From Flavobacteriales bacterium (GTDB lineage: Bacteria; Bacteroidota; Bacteroidia; Flavobacteriales_D; Sanyastnellaceae), in assembly GCA_018402085.1 (NCBI GenBank), contig JAGYJM010000002.1:868001-932000 (forward strand): a DNA stretch of 64,000 nucleotides. Direction: 5' to 3'. Below, one piece after another: positions 8,830-16,674 of the stretch. Below the pieces are notes generated by a model. It was not told the origin of the DNA. It did not search any database and saw only the letters and a program-made list of their open reading frames with translations. The position numbers were made by a program, and so were the translations under genes. Positions within the stretch are counted from its first letter, which is position 1, and the number at the start of each line of letters is the position of its first letter.

Positions 8830-9177
8830 TCAGCAGTCACCTGCACAGAGCACTTGCTGTGCGTTTTCTTCTTTGTTGTAGAGGAGTTTGATCTGCTGCC
8901 CTTGCTGGAAATCAAGGGTTTCAAACTCAGCAGCGTTGCCATCTTCGGTATTCAACGTAACGCGGATGCTCACGAGCGCGCCATCCACCCATTCTATACG
9001 ATCGTAGCGGAAGTCAACGCCGTGCTCTTTGAAAGCGTTGCGGATTTGTAGCAATTCATACCGATCAGTGTCGGGCGTAACGGTAGAGGATACCAGGTCA
9101 CCTTCTACAGAAAGCTGCGCAGCAGAGGTTAGCGCCAATGCGAAAAGAGCGAAGAGTAGTGAGATACAGTATTTCAT
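8830..9177 (-). CDS. Small secreted protein of unknown function
   Basis: 115 residues from ATG 9177, chosen because it gives a clean signal peptide (MKYCISLLFALFALALTSAAQ). The ORF extends seven codons further upstream without adding anything. The mature part is about 95 residues with the pattern ELLQIRNAFKEHGVDFRYDRIEW, then alternating strands (LVSIRVTLNTEDGN), and ends in a CxxxC-like LCAGDC. The middle resembles the small repeat found in flavobacterial BlaR1/M56-type and related secreted proteins, but I cannot name a family with confidence. Likely periplasmic. It stands alone between the convergent GT9 gene and the divergent rhomboid gene. Confidence 0.65.
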   Translation of the reverse strand: MKYCISLLFALFALALTSAAQLSVEGDLVSSTVTPDTDRYELLQIRNAFKEHGVDFRYDRIEWVDGALVSIRVTLNTEDGNAAEFETLDFQQGQQIKLLYNKEENAQQVLCAGDC

Positions 9178-9303
9178 TCTTAAAGTCTTTGGATGCAAGA
9201 TAATTAAAATCTGTTTTGCTTACGGTTCTAAGATGCTTTTCAGGTGCTTAAGGTTGCTTAGAGGCGTTAAGAATGGTGAACAAGCCTCCGGCATTCGCGT
9301 TAA

Positions 9304-10113
9304 ATGAGTTACATTCACTGCCCAAGGAGATTACAACGCCGGATGCTGGAGAGAGAAGATCGTGCAAAAATCTGGGATGCCCTCCTATTCAACGGGGCAT
9401 TTCTGCTGATTATATGGGTGCTCTGGTTGTACGAGCGTGAAACAGGCCACCGTCTGACGTCCTGGGGAACACAACCAAGATCGGCCCGCGGTGCCATCGG
9501 CATCATCACCACGCCGTTTTTACATGGCAGCCTGGATCATATCTCCGGTAACACCTTATCGTTTGCCTCGCTTTCTACCTTTCTGATTTTCTTCTACCGT
9601 TCTATTGCCTTTCGCATTTTATTGATACTGTATCTCGCTTCAGGGATCCTGCTATGGTTGATAGCTGGCGATGGCAATCACATCGGGGTAAGCGGTGTGA
9701 TCTATGGTATGGCGGCTTTTCTGTTTTTCAGCGGAGTGATGCGCGATAACCCAAAGTTGCTGCGGGTATCGCTCGCTGTGGCTTTTCTATACGGCAGTAT
9801 TGTTTGGTGGGTGCTGCCCATTGATCCGCATATCAGTTGGGAGGGGCATCTCGCCGGCTCTGTAGTTGGAATAAGCTTGGCTGCAGCCTATCGTAAGCAA
9901 GGACCAAAGCGCGAGAAGTACCGCTGGGAAATCGAAGAAGAGCTCGAAGCGATGGCAACTGAAGAAGCAGAAAAGGCCGAAGCCGAAGGGGCTGAAAACG
10001 ACGAAAACCACCGCGAAGATGATGCTTCTCAGTGGTTTTCGAGTGATAGTATAGACGGTCGCAGTGTAGAGTGGAGACCCACGAAACGTCTGAATAACCG
10101 TGATTCGGATTAA
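9304..10113 (+). CDS. Rhomboid-family intramembrane serine protease
   Basis: 269 residues with several hydrophobic segments between about 25 and 200. The catalytic dyad is visible: Ser130 in GVSGVIYGMAAF (GxSG motif) and His182 in EGHLAGSVVG. These proteases cleave single-pass membrane proteins within the membrane. The C-terminal 70 residues are a charged, acidic cytosolic tail (KREKYRWEIEEELEAMATEE). The start is ambiguous: ATG 9304 is used here, but ATG 9343 has an AAGGAG about 13 bases upstream and would leave the core intact. The gene is convergent with dnaN, four bases apart. Confidence 0.85.
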   Translation: MSYIHCPRRLQRRMLEREDRAKIWDALLFNGAFLLIIWVLWLYERETGHRLTSWGTQPRSARGAIGIITTPFLHGSLDHISGNTLSFASLSTFLIFFYRSIAFRILLILYLASGILLWLIAGDGNHIGVSGVIYGMAAFLFFSGVMRDNPKLLRVSLAVAFLYGSIVWWVLPIDPHISWEGHLAGSVVGISLAAAYRKQGPKREKYRWEIEEELEAMATEEAEKAEAEGAENDENHREDDASQWFSSDSIDGRSVEWRPTKRLNNRDSD

Positions 10114-10117
10114 CGAA

Positions 10118-11245
10118 TTAGCTGTTCAGCATCACCGGCATTACGAGCATCAGGATATCTTCTCCTTCTTCTTCACGTTCTCCCGGCACGAGGATACCTG
10201 CGCGGTTAGGGGCGCTCAGCTCAATGATCACTTCGTCTGTGGATACATTGTTGAGCATGTCCATGATGAAACGGCTGTTGAAGCCTATCTCCATATCTTC
10301 ACCGGTGTAGTTGCAGCTCATGCGCTCAATTGCCGAGTTGGCAAAATCGAGGTCTTCAGCAGAAACATGCAACTCGCTTCCGGCAATCTTCAGGCGTACC
10401 TGGTGCGTAGTTTTGTTGGCGAACAGACTCACACGACGAATTGACTGCGTGAGCTGATCACGGTTTACCGTGAGTTTATTTGGGTTATCATCGGGGATAA
10501 CTGCCTCGTAATTCGGATATTTTCCGTCAATGAGACGGCACATGAGACGGATTTCATCAAAGCTGAAATAAGCGTTACTCTCGTTGTAGCGAACAGTAAC
10601 GTCGGCACTCGCTCCCGCTGCCGTATTCTTCAACAAGTTGAGCGGCTTTTTGGGGATAATGAAAGACCCTGCATTACCGGCTTTCACATCTTCGCGGGTA
10701 TAACGCACCAGACGATGGGCGTCAGTAGCCACAAAGTGCATTTTTTCTTCGTGCAATTCAAAGAAGAGCCCACTCATGACCGGGCGCAGGTCGTCGTTTC
10801 CTGCGGCGAAAAGTGTGCGATTGATGGCCGTCGATAAGGTGCCGCCGTCAATGGTGAATTCATTATCTGCTTCGATTTCGGGTGCTTTCGGAAACTCGTT
10901 CCCGCTTGCTCCCGGCAACTTGTACTTGCCCTGGTCACTGGTAATTTCTACCGCGAGTGACTCTTCGTCAACTTTGAACGTCAACGGGATCGATGCGCTG
11001 CCAAAACCTTTCAAGGTATCAATGAGCAGTTTCGCAGCGATGGCCACGTTGCCTTCATCTTCGGTCATGACTTCCATTTCTGTGATCATTGTCGTCTCGA
11101 GATCTGAAGCAGAAATCACGGCCTTGTTCGCAGAAAGTTCGAAGAGGAAGTTATCCAGGATGGGCAGCGTGTTGCTATTGTTCAGCACACCGCTGAGAAT
11201 CTGAAGGTGCTTATGCAGTTTGTCGCTTGCTACAACGAATTTCAT
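10118..11245 (-). CDS. dnaN: DnaN, DNA polymerase III beta clamp
   Basis: 375 residues, the usual bacterial sliding-clamp length with three similar domains. The N-terminus MKFVVASDKLHKHLQILSG, the central ATDAHRLVRYTRE and the C-terminal LVMPVMLNS, which replaces the canonical MPMR/L ending, identify it. The homodimeric ring tethers polymerase III and repair factors to DNA. It lies alone rather than beside dnaA or recF, which is common in Bacteroidota. A perfect TATATTTG -7 element is found 23 bases upstream of the start. Confidence 0.96.
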   Translation of the reverse strand: MKFVVASDKLHKHLQILSGVLNNSNTLPILDNFLFELSANKAVISASDLETTMITEMEVMTEDEGNVAIAAKLLIDTLKGFGSASIPLTFKVDEESLAVEITSDQGKYKLPGASGNEFPKAPEIEADNEFTIDGGTLSTAINRTLFAAGNDDLRPVMSGLFFELHEEKMHFVATDAHRLVRYTREDVKAGNAGSFIIPKKPLNLLKNTAAGASADVTVRYNESNAYFSFDEIRLMCRLIDGKYPNYEAVIPDDNPNKLTVNRDQLTQSIRRVSLFANKTTHQVRLKIAGSELHVSAEDLDFANSAIERMSCNYTGEDMEIGFNSRFIMDMLNNVSTDEVIIELSAPNRAGILVPGEREEEGEDILMLVMPVMLNS

Positions 11246-11268
11246 TGTGTGAGGGTATTATTCGGCGT

Positions 11269-11276
11269 CAAATATA
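11269..11276 (-). promoter_or_regulatory. -7 promoter element of dnaN (TATATTTG)
   Basis: Perfect TAnnTTTG on the minus strand, 23 bases before the dnaN ATG; no clear -33 element. Confidence 0.55.
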
Positions 11277-11404
11277 CCATTTCGGGCACGTCTGTACACC
11301 CCCGAAAGACGTGGAGTTATGCACAGAACGTCCACCATAGGCATGACTTTACGAATGCATCAATTCATTTTACGGATGAAGCAGGTCATGCCGAAACAGA
11401 ATAT

Positions 11405-11412
11405 TACCTTTG
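11405..11412 (+). promoter_or_regulatory. -7 promoter element of the nucleoside phosphorylase gene (TACCTTTG)
   Basis: Perfect TAnnTTTG, 24 bases before ATG 11437. The in-frame TTG at 11410 falls inside this element, which argues for the later ATG as start. Confidence 0.6.
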
Positions 11413-11436
11413 ACAAGACATGAAGGGAAGCAACTT

Positions 11437-12324
11437 ATGAAGGCTGTAAGGCTCAATAACCAACGGATACCCGAATCGCAACTAATTCTGTCCGAACATT
11501 TTAACGTGTACCATTTGGGTATACGTGCAGATCATATCGCAGATGACGTGATCGTGGTTGGTGATCCTGAACGCGTAGGCCGAATCACCGCGCGCTTCGA
11601 AGAAATCGAGTTTATTTCACGTCAACGTGAGTTTCACGTTCACACCGGCATCTTCAGATCTAAACGCATTACGGTGATGTCAACAGGCATCGGTGTTGAC
11701 AACATTGATATTGTGATTAATGAACTCGACGCAGCAGTCAATATCGATCCGCTCACACGTAAACCACGTGGCGAGCGGCGACGTTTGAATATTATACGCC
11801 TGGGCACCACCGGAGCCCTTCGACCGGAAATCACCATCGGCACGAAGATTGCCTCAGCGTATGCCATCGGATTTGATGGCGTGCCCTGGCACTACGATTT
11901 GGAGATGGAAGAAGACGAGAAGGAAATTGCATTGGCGTTTAGCGGACAAACAGACTGGCCGCCGGAATTGGCTAAACCCTACTGCGCAAAGGCCGATCCG
12001 GAACTGCTTCATACCATCGGTGCAGACATGACGCAGGGTGTCACCATTACAGCTAATGGGTTCTATGGTCCGCAAGGTCGCTCTTTGCGCTTGCCACTGA
12101 AACATGCCTCCCTGATTGATCGCATCCGCGCTTTTCAGCACCGTAGTTACCATGCGACGAACTTTGAGATGGAGTGTGCCGGTCTATACGCCTTGTCATC
12201 TGCTTTGGAGCATCGAGTGCTTACCTGTTGTGTCGTTCTCGCAAACCGATACAACGAGAAGTTCACAGAAGACCCTTTAAAAGCGGTAGACGCCTTGATT
12301 GATCAGGTGTTGGAACGATTGTAA
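11437..12324 (+). CDS. Nucleoside phosphorylase (PNP/UDP family)
   Basis: 295 residues from ATG 11437, which has a purine-rich GAAGGGAAG upstream. It belongs to the purine/uridine phosphorylase superfamily, which splits nucleosides with phosphate in salvage. Seen: VIVVGDPERVGRI (phosphate-binding GDP..R), VMSTGIGVDNIDIVINEL, RLGTTGALRPEITIGT, GFYGPQGR and the nucleoside-binding NFEMECAGLYAL. It resembles uridine phosphorylase in the GxxxQ-like GFYGPQ and the FEME signature, but substrate preference cannot be read from sequence alone. Confidence 0.85.
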   Translation: MKAVRLNNQRIPESQLILSEHFNVYHLGIRADHIADDVIVVGDPERVGRITARFEEIEFISRQREFHVHTGIFRSKRITVMSTGIGVDNIDIVINELDAAVNIDPLTRKPRGERRRLNIIRLGTTGALRPEITIGTKIASAYAIGFDGVPWHYDLEMEEDEKEIALAFSGQTDWPPELAKPYCAKADPELLHTIGADMTQGVTITANGFYGPQGRSLRLPLKHASLIDRIRAFQHRSYHATNFEMECAGLYALSSALEHRVLTCCVVLANRYNEKFTEDPLKAVDALIDQVLERL

Positions 12325-12417
12325 CAGTTTCTTTTGGAAAAGTATGACGGGGGGGCTGAGCCACGGCAGGGCTCACGACTAATTTTACAGTGCATCTGAG
12401 AATTGCACCCTCCGCTT

Positions 12418-13317
12418 ATGAGCTCGTCTGAGATATCCGCATTGATCAGCCTGATTGAAGACCCCGATGAAGGCATCTTCTCACAAGTGCGCGATGAACT
12501 AATCTCCAAAGGAGAACAAGTGATTCCGCACCTCGAACGTTACTGGGAAGTCAATTCGTTTGGCACCCTCTTTCAAGACCGTGTAGAGAATCTGATCCAT
12601 TCCATCCATTATCAGTGTATCCATAATAGTTTCCACCAATGGATGCGGCACCAGGAAAACGACTTGCTTGGCGGTGCCCTGCTCATCAACCGGTACCAGT
12701 ACCCCTCTTTTGACGAAGATGAAGTAAGAAGACAGATCAACGCCCTCAGACAAGATATCTGGCTCGAACTCAATGATCAGCTCACGGCCATAGAAAGGGT
12801 AAATGTGATCAACCATATCCTCTTCACTGTGCACGGCTTTGAGGGCAACAAACAAAACTATACCGCCCCCCAAAACAGCTACCTCGCCGATGTACTCAAC
12901 TCGAAAAAAGGAAATCCGCTGAGTCTTGCTGTTATCTATCAGGTGCTGGCCAATGCGCTCGATATTCCCATCTATGGCGTCAACCTGCCCAACCACTTTG
13001 TGCTGGCTTACCTTGATGAGCAACGCATCGGACTCGCCCCGGAAGAACAGCCTGATGGGGGCGTTCTCTTCTACATCAATCCGTTCAGTGGTGGTTCCAT
13101 CATCCATAAAGATGAAATCGACGCTTTTTTACTCCACCTGAACCTGCCCAAGCGGGTGGCCTTCTACCAGCCCTGCCGCAACTCAGTGATCGTTCAGCGC
13201 ATGATCACTAACTTGATCTATGCCTATCAGCAACAAGGAAAACAGCGCAAGGTGGACGAGCTTAGAGAGCTTCAGCGTGTTTTTACGACAGGATTTTCAG
13301 AACCGTCTGAAGAATAA
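12418..13317 (+). CDS. SirB1-family transglutaminase-like protein
   Basis: 299 residues from ATG 12418; an in-frame TTG at 12403 is less likely. The core has the SirB1/transglutaminase-like fold signature: NSKKGNPLSLAVIYQVLAN, then IYGVNLPNHFVLAYLD and LFYINPFSGG, with a C-terminal helical (TPR-like) part ending IYAYQQQGKQRKVDELREL. Family members are mostly uncharacterised; the catalytic Cys of true transglutaminases appears replaced by Ser in NPLSLAV. The last 35 bases overlap, tail to tail, the 3' end of the sugar transferase gene on the other strand. Confidence 0.82.
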   Translation: MSSSEISALISLIEDPDEGIFSQVRDELISKGEQVIPHLERYWEVNSFGTLFQDRVENLIHSIHYQCIHNSFHQWMRHQENDLLGGALLINRYQYPSFDEDEVRRQINALRQDIWLELNDQLTAIERVNVINHILFTVHGFEGNKQNYTAPQNSYLADVLNSKKGNPLSLAVIYQVLANALDIPIYGVNLPNHFVLAYLDEQRIGLAPEEQPDGGVLFYINPFSGGSIIHKDEIDAFLLHLNLPKRVAFYQPCRNSVIVQRMITNLIYAYQQQGKQRKVDELRELQRVFTTGFSEPSEE

Positions 13318-13870
13318 CATTCAGATCTTTTACAAACGATCGCTCAATCACATATTTACGCTGAAGTTCCGTTTTCAGCGGCAGGATCTCCTCGATATAC
13401 GTTTTCTCCGGATCATCCGATTTGCCGAGCAATTCGTCTTCATTAAAAAAGCTCAATGAAGCAGGATCCGTAAGACCTGGACGCACAGTCAATACTTCAC
13501 GCTGCACCTCGTTGTAGTGTGCCACATATTTGGGAACTTCCGGTCTTGGCCCCACTACGCTCATATCGCCCTTCAGTACATTCCATAGCTGTGCTAACTC
13601 GTCGAGCTTGTACTTCCGAAGCGCAACCCCTGACTTGGTAATCCTGGGGTCTTTGTCGCCTACGGTCAGCTGTCCGCGCTTCTCTGCATCGCGATACATC
13701 GAGCGGAATTTCAGTAACCTGAAGGGCTTGCCATTTTTGCCTACGCGCTCTTGCCTGAAGAACACCGGAAAGCCGTCATCAATCGCAACAGCCATCGCGA
13801 TGATCAGAAGCAACGGACTGAGCACCAGTATCGCAATAAGGGAGGCTACAAAGTCAAACAGACGCTTCAT
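13283..13870 (-). CDS. Undecaprenyl-phosphate sugar-1-phosphate transferase (bacterial sugar transferase family)
   Basis: 195 residues, the short PglC-like form with one N-terminal hydrophobic segment (FDFVASLIAILVLSPLLLI). It transfers a sugar phosphate to undecaprenyl phosphate, the first membrane step of a glycan. Seen: FRQERVGKNGKPFRLLKFRSM, LRKYKLDELAQLWNVLKGDMS and VGPRPEVPKYV, followed by VRPGLTDPASL, all diagnostic. Its ATG overlaps the end of the aminotransferase gene by four bases, so the two are coupled. Together with that aminotransferase they could make and load a diamino or amino sugar, as PglE and PglC do. Confidence 0.92.
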   Translation of the reverse strand: MKRLFDFVASLIAILVLSPLLLIIAMAVAIDDGFPVFFRQERVGKNGKPFRLLKFRSMYRDAEKRGQLTVGDKDPRITKSGVALRKYKLDELAQLWNVLKGDMSVVGPRPEVPKYVAHYNEVQREVLTVRPGLTDPASLSFFNEDELLGKSDDPEKTYIEEILPLKTELQRKYVIERSFVKDLNVILQTVLKILS

Positions 13871-15084
13871 GACATCCCGGCGATGATGCGTTTCAGAGTA
13901 TCGATTACTCGCCTGACCTGCTCATCCGTCATTCCGTACCAGACCGGCAGCGAGATTTCATTCGCGTAAAAAGCCGCAGCATTGGGGTGATCTTCGAGTC
14001 GGTAACCTCGGTTTTTGTAAAACGTCAGCATCGGAAGCGGCTGAAAATGCACGTTGGTGGCAATTTCTTCTTCGCGCATCTTCGCGATGACCTCGTCGCG
14101 TTGCCTTTCATTGAGTGCTTCAAGCCGCAGTTGAAAAAGATGGTAGCTGCTTTCGCGCAGCTCTGAACGCAGGGGAGGTATGCTGAATCCTTCTTCATTG
14201 AAGCCTGCTGCGTACTGTTCGCAGATGGCCTTTCGTCTTTCAAGCGTTTCGCCGTAGCGCGCCAGTTCTACGTTTCCGATCGCCGCCTGCAGGTCGGTCA
14301 TATTGCACTTGTAGCCGGCTTCTACCACATCATAGCGCCAACTTGCCCCCTGAATCTTCGATAGCGCGTCTTTGCTTTGCCCGTGCAGCGAAAGCATCTT
14401 GAAATACTTCGTTAAAGCAGCGTTATCAAAGGGATCGGGCAGGTTGAAGGCAAGAGCGCCTCCTTCGGCGGTAGTCAGGTTTTTGACGGCGTGAAAACTG
14501 TACCCCGTTACGTCTGCCTGAGCGCCTACGGGTTGTCCTTTGTAGCTGGCTCCGAATGAGTGCGCGGCGTCAGACAAAAATAAAATGCGCTTGAGTTGTT
14601 CCTGAGGGGTGCCTTTTTTCGGCCTGAAAAGGCCGGATGCGTCGGTGACCCGTTCGCGGAACAGATCATAATCTACCGGCCAGCCTCCAACGTCAACCGG
14701 CATGACCACTTTGGTGCGCTCCGTAATGGCGGACGCCATCGCGTCCACATCCATGTGACAGGTTCCCGGGGCGCAGTCGACCATTACGGGAGTGGCACCG
14801 CAGTGCACAACGATGTTGGCCGTAGCGGCGTAGGTGTAGGATGGAATAATCACTTCGTCGCCTTCACCCACGCCAAACCAGCGAAGTACGAGCTCGCAGG
14901 CATTGGTCCAGCTGTTCAGTGCCACCACCGGAATACCTCCCAGGTAGTCGCTCAGCCCTTGTTCAAACTGCATGGTTTGCGGACCCGTGGTGATCCAGCC
15001 TGAGCGCAACACGGAGGTTACGGCTTCAATAGTAAACTCGTCAACACGTGGAGGCGAGAAGGGTATCGTACGATCATTGCTCAT
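13867..15084 (-). CDS. DegT/DnrJ/EryC1/StrS-type sugar aminotransferase
   Basis: 405 residues. A PLP-dependent nucleotide-sugar aminotransferase, used to make amino sugars for surface glycans. Seen: SGWITTGPQTMQFEQ, FGVGEGDEVIIPSYTYAATANIV, the PLP Asp in LSDAAHSFGA and the Schiff-base Lys201 in FHAVKNLTTAEGG. The protein is somewhat long, with an insert around residues 155-175 (FRPKKGTPQEQLKR) that contains a hairpin unit. A perfect TATATTTG -7 element ends five bases before the ATG, suggesting a leaderless transcript. It overlaps the following sugar transferase gene by four bases. Confidence 0.92.
   Translation of the reverse strand: MSNDRTIPFSPPRVDEFTIEAVTSVLRSGWITTGPQTMQFEQGLSDYLGGIPVVALNSWTNACELVLRWFGVGEGDEVIIPSYTYAATANIVVHCGATPVMVDCAPGTCHMDVDAMASAITERTKVVMPVDVGGWPVDYDLFRERVTDASGLFRPKKGTPQEQLKRILFLSDAAHSFGASYKGQPVGAQADVTGYSFHAVKNLTTAEGGALAFNLPDPFDNAALTKYFKMLSLHGQSKDALSKIQGASWRYDVVEAGYKCNMTDLQAAIGNVELARYGETLERRKAICEQYAAGFNEEGFSIPPLRSELRESSYHLFQLRLEALNERQRDEVIAKMREEEIATNVHFQPLPMLTFYKNRGYRLEDHPNAAAFYANEISLPVWYGMTDEQVRRVIDTLKRIIAGMS
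14620..14639 (+). repeat. GATG-tailed hairpin unit, copy 6
   Basis: Arms CGGCCT/AGGCCG, loop GAAA, tail GATG. Antisense in the aminotransferase gene; the coding strand reads ASGLFRPKK. Confidence 0.75.
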
Positions 15085-15089
15085 CGCAG

Positions 15090-15097
15090 CAAATATA
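15090..15097 (-). promoter_or_regulatory. -7 promoter element of the aminotransferase operon (TATATTTG)
   Basis: Perfect TAnnTTTG on the minus strand, five bases before the ATG at 15084. Initiation is expected at or next to the start codon. Confidence 0.6.
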
Positions 15098-15127
15098 AAG
15101 GTGTTTTATGCCGAGCGAACAGAAGTC

Positions 15128-15898
15128 TCAGCGGATAGGGGAGGTGGTTTTTTGCAGTGCCATCAGTTTTTGCACCCAAACAGGATCTCCGCAAATGATG
15201 TCGTACTTGGTGATCCCATTGATTTTTCGCTTGCCCACCACCTCGAAGGCTTTGCCGGCTTTGGCAAATAGCAGCGGACTCGCGGCGATATCCCAGTAGT
15301 TGAGGTTGACATCAACGAGCGCATCTACCGCGCCGCGAAGGGCGAGGGTATGCCCAAAACAATCCGGAAGTGTACGGCAAAAATACTGTTGTTGAAGAGC
15401 AGTCAGGAAGCCATCCATACCGGCATCTCGAAACCAGCTGTCGTCGCCGGTGGCGATCATGGGTTCTTCAGATGAATGATGCTCCGCGGTGAACAGATTT
15501 CCATTCAACAGTAATTCACCGGCTACTGAAGCTGTATAGCGTTCGTCTAAAGCCGGCATTTCAATGGCACCAAAAATTTGTTGACCATCCCGGTAACAAG
15601 CCAGCAAGCATCCAAATAGAGGCAGTCCTCGTGCGAAGCTAAGCGTACCGTCAATCGGGTCAATCACCCATAGCATGTTCGCATCCGGCGCTTTTGCGCC
15701 GAATTCTTCGCCGAGAATACCGTGATCAGGAAACGCAGTCTTTATACGCTCACGGATCAGCATTTCAGTCTTGCGGTCAGCCTCTGTCACGATTGACGCA
15801 TCTTTTTTACGCTCAGAAATGAGCGGATGCCGCCAATGCTGCAGCAACAACGATCGAACGTCATCCAGCAAATGATCGGCGAATTCGGAAAGTTCCAT
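15128..15898 (-). CDS. Inositol monophosphatase-family phosphatase (histidinol-phosphatase-like)
   Basis: 256 residues with the full IMPase metal site: TEADRKTE, GILGEEFG, WVIDPIDGTLSFARG and, near the C-terminus, NYWDIAASPLLFAKAG. The family dephosphorylates inositol phosphate, histidinol phosphate, PAP or sugar phosphates. The pattern DCFGHTLALRGAVDALVD resembles HisN-type histidinol phosphatases, but the substrate is uncertain. It lies upstream of, and in the same direction as, the aminotransferase, 43 bases away, and may belong to the same glycan group. It contains two hairpin units, one in each orientation. Confidence 0.82.
   Translation of the reverse strand: MELSEFADHLLDDVRSLLLQHWRHPLISERKKDASIVTEADRKTEMLIRERIKTAFPDHGILGEEFGAKAPDANMLWVIDPIDGTLSFARGLPLFGCLLACYRDGQQIFGAIEMPALDERYTASVAGELLLNGNLFTAEHHSSEEPMIATGDDSWFRDAGMDGFLTALQQQYFCRTLPDCFGHTLALRGAVDALVDVNLNYWDIAASPLLFAKAGKAFEVVGKRKINGITKYDIICGDPVWVQKLMALQKTTSPIR
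15682..15701 (-). repeat. GATG-tailed hairpin unit, copy 7
   Basis: Arms CGGCGC/GCGCCG, loop AAAA, tail GATG. Co-oriented in the IMPase gene, encoding FGAKAPDA, the same octapeptide as copy 11. Confidence 0.85.
15810..15829 (+). repeat. GATG-tailed hairpin unit, copy 8
   Basis: Arms CGCTCA/TGAGCG, loop GAAA, tail GATG. Antisense in the IMPase gene; the coding strand reads HPLISERK. Confidence 0.75.
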
Positions 15899-15922
15899 GT
15901 AGTAAAGTTCGCGTAAAAAAAA

Positions 15923-15957
15923 TGAACCCCTTCAAAAAGAAGAGGTTCAGTTTTTCA
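15923..15957 (-). terminator. Rho-independent terminator of the candidate 6S-like RNA
   Basis: On the minus strand TGAACCTCTTC and GAAGGGGTTCA pair (one mismatch) around TTTTT and are followed by eight T's. On the plus strand only a shorter T-run follows, so leftward termination is favoured. Confidence 0.7.
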
Positions 15958-16066
15958 GTCCCGCCGTTCGCGCCGACGGAGCGCATTCCCCACTAAATCA
16001 ATCCTTCAGCTCATGTTGTGAAGGCTTTCTCTGTCACACATCTTCTTTAACGGCGTCTCTACACGC
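15923..16066 (-). ncRNA. Candidate structured RNA with 6S-like shape
   Basis: On the minus strand a closing stem CGCCGTT/AACGGCG (16049-16055 with 15962-15968) encloses a purine-rich 5' strand, a perfect 6-bp hairpin CCTTCA/TGAAGG with a 10-base loop (16003-16024), and a longer 3' strand with its own small GCGC/GCGC hairpin (15970-15984). A strong terminator follows. A long rod with an open central bubble and a small hairpin on the 3' side of the bubble is the layout of 6S RNA, and a 6S-Flavo family is known in this phylum. No protein is encoded here. The 5' end is a guess; no clear -7 element was found. It lies upstream of the IMPase gene. Assignment rests on structure only. Confidence 0.45.
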
Positions 16067-16134
16067 AATGCATACACTTTATCGACGAAATGACTTAAAG
16101 TGAGATGCAAGTGGTTTCATTCAGCCGATAAAAA

Positions 16135-16400
16135 GCACTTGTTCCCTGTGAGATACTTCCCGGAAACCTCCTTCCAACCTCCCAACCTCCCAACCTCCCT
16201 ACTTCTTTCCCTGTTTCCCGGTTTCCCTGTTTCCCGGTTTTCCGATTTCCCAAAACAGTCCACACGTCCATATGTCCATGAGTCCATAAGTCTCCCCGTT
16301 TCCCCGTTTCCCGAAAAGTCCATCCGTCAATATGTCGATAGGTCCATAGGTCCATAGGTCGATGAGTCCATAAGTCCGTTTGTCTGTTCAGCCAGACCCC
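16135..16400. repeat. Low-complexity intergenic repeats (TTTCCCNG and GTCCATAGG-type units)
   Basis: About 265 bases without a credible gene. The left part is made of CCTCCCAAC and CGGTTTCCC/TGTTTCCC units; the right part is degenerate 8-10-base units such as GTCCATAGG, GTCCATAAG and GTCGATGAG. The same two classes recur at 19980-20050, 20160-20240 and 20340-20415. The frames open through here on either strand are repeat artefacts. Confidence 0.75.
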
Positions 16401-16409
16401 CTATCTTTG
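16379..16409 (+). promoter_or_regulatory. Complete -33/-7 promoter of the pterin dehydratase gene
   Basis: TTTG at 16379-16382 and TATCTTTG at 16402-16409 with a 19-base spacer, an ideal Bacteroidota housekeeping promoter. It ends 16 bases before the ATG at 16426. Confidence 0.8.
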
Positions 16410-16425
16410 TTCAAACCACCCAACT

Positions 16426-16659
16426 ATGTGGCACGAACAAGATCAAAAGCTGGTGCGCGAGTTTAAATTCGCCGATTTTATGGAGGCCTTTACCTTCATG
16501 ACCCGCGTGGCGCTCATCGCTGAGAAGATGAATCACCATCCGACCTGGTACAATGTGTACAATTACGTGCGCATTGAACTGAGCACACACGATGCCGATG
16601 ACAGCATCACCGAGCGCGATCGTCGTCTTGCCAAAGCCATTGATGACATTTTACAATAA
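16426..16659 (+). CDS. 4a-hydroxytetrahydrobiopterin dehydratase (pterin carbinolamine dehydratase)
   Basis: 77 residues, a compact member of the PCD/DCoH family, which dehydrates 4a-hydroxytetrahydropterin after aromatic amino acid hydroxylation. The signature is clear: [19 protein letters not shown], the active-site [20 protein letters not shown] and [14 protein letters not shown]. It lacks the N-terminal 20-30 residues of longer homologues, which is normal for many bacterial forms. A near-perfect promoter precedes it. The Crp-family gene follows by 15 bases and may be cotranscribed. No phenylalanine hydroxylase is in the window. Confidence 0.9.
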   Translation: MWHEQDQKLVREFKFADFMEAFTFMTRVALIAEKMNHHPTWYNVYNYVRIELSTHDADDSITERDRRLAKAIDDILQ

Positions 16660-16674
16660 GTTTATTTTAGACCT

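Noticed and set aside
12121-12142. CATCCGCGCTTTTCAGCACC in the nucleoside phosphorylase gene as a hairpin unit
   Set aside because: Two of six stem pairs are broken. It may be a decayed copy, but cannot be told from chance.
16095-16357. Open frames such as those reading LWTYGHMDVW on the minus strand
   Set aside because: They are read from 8-10-base repeat units; similar frames recur in repeat island 1 in several phases, so they are not proteins.
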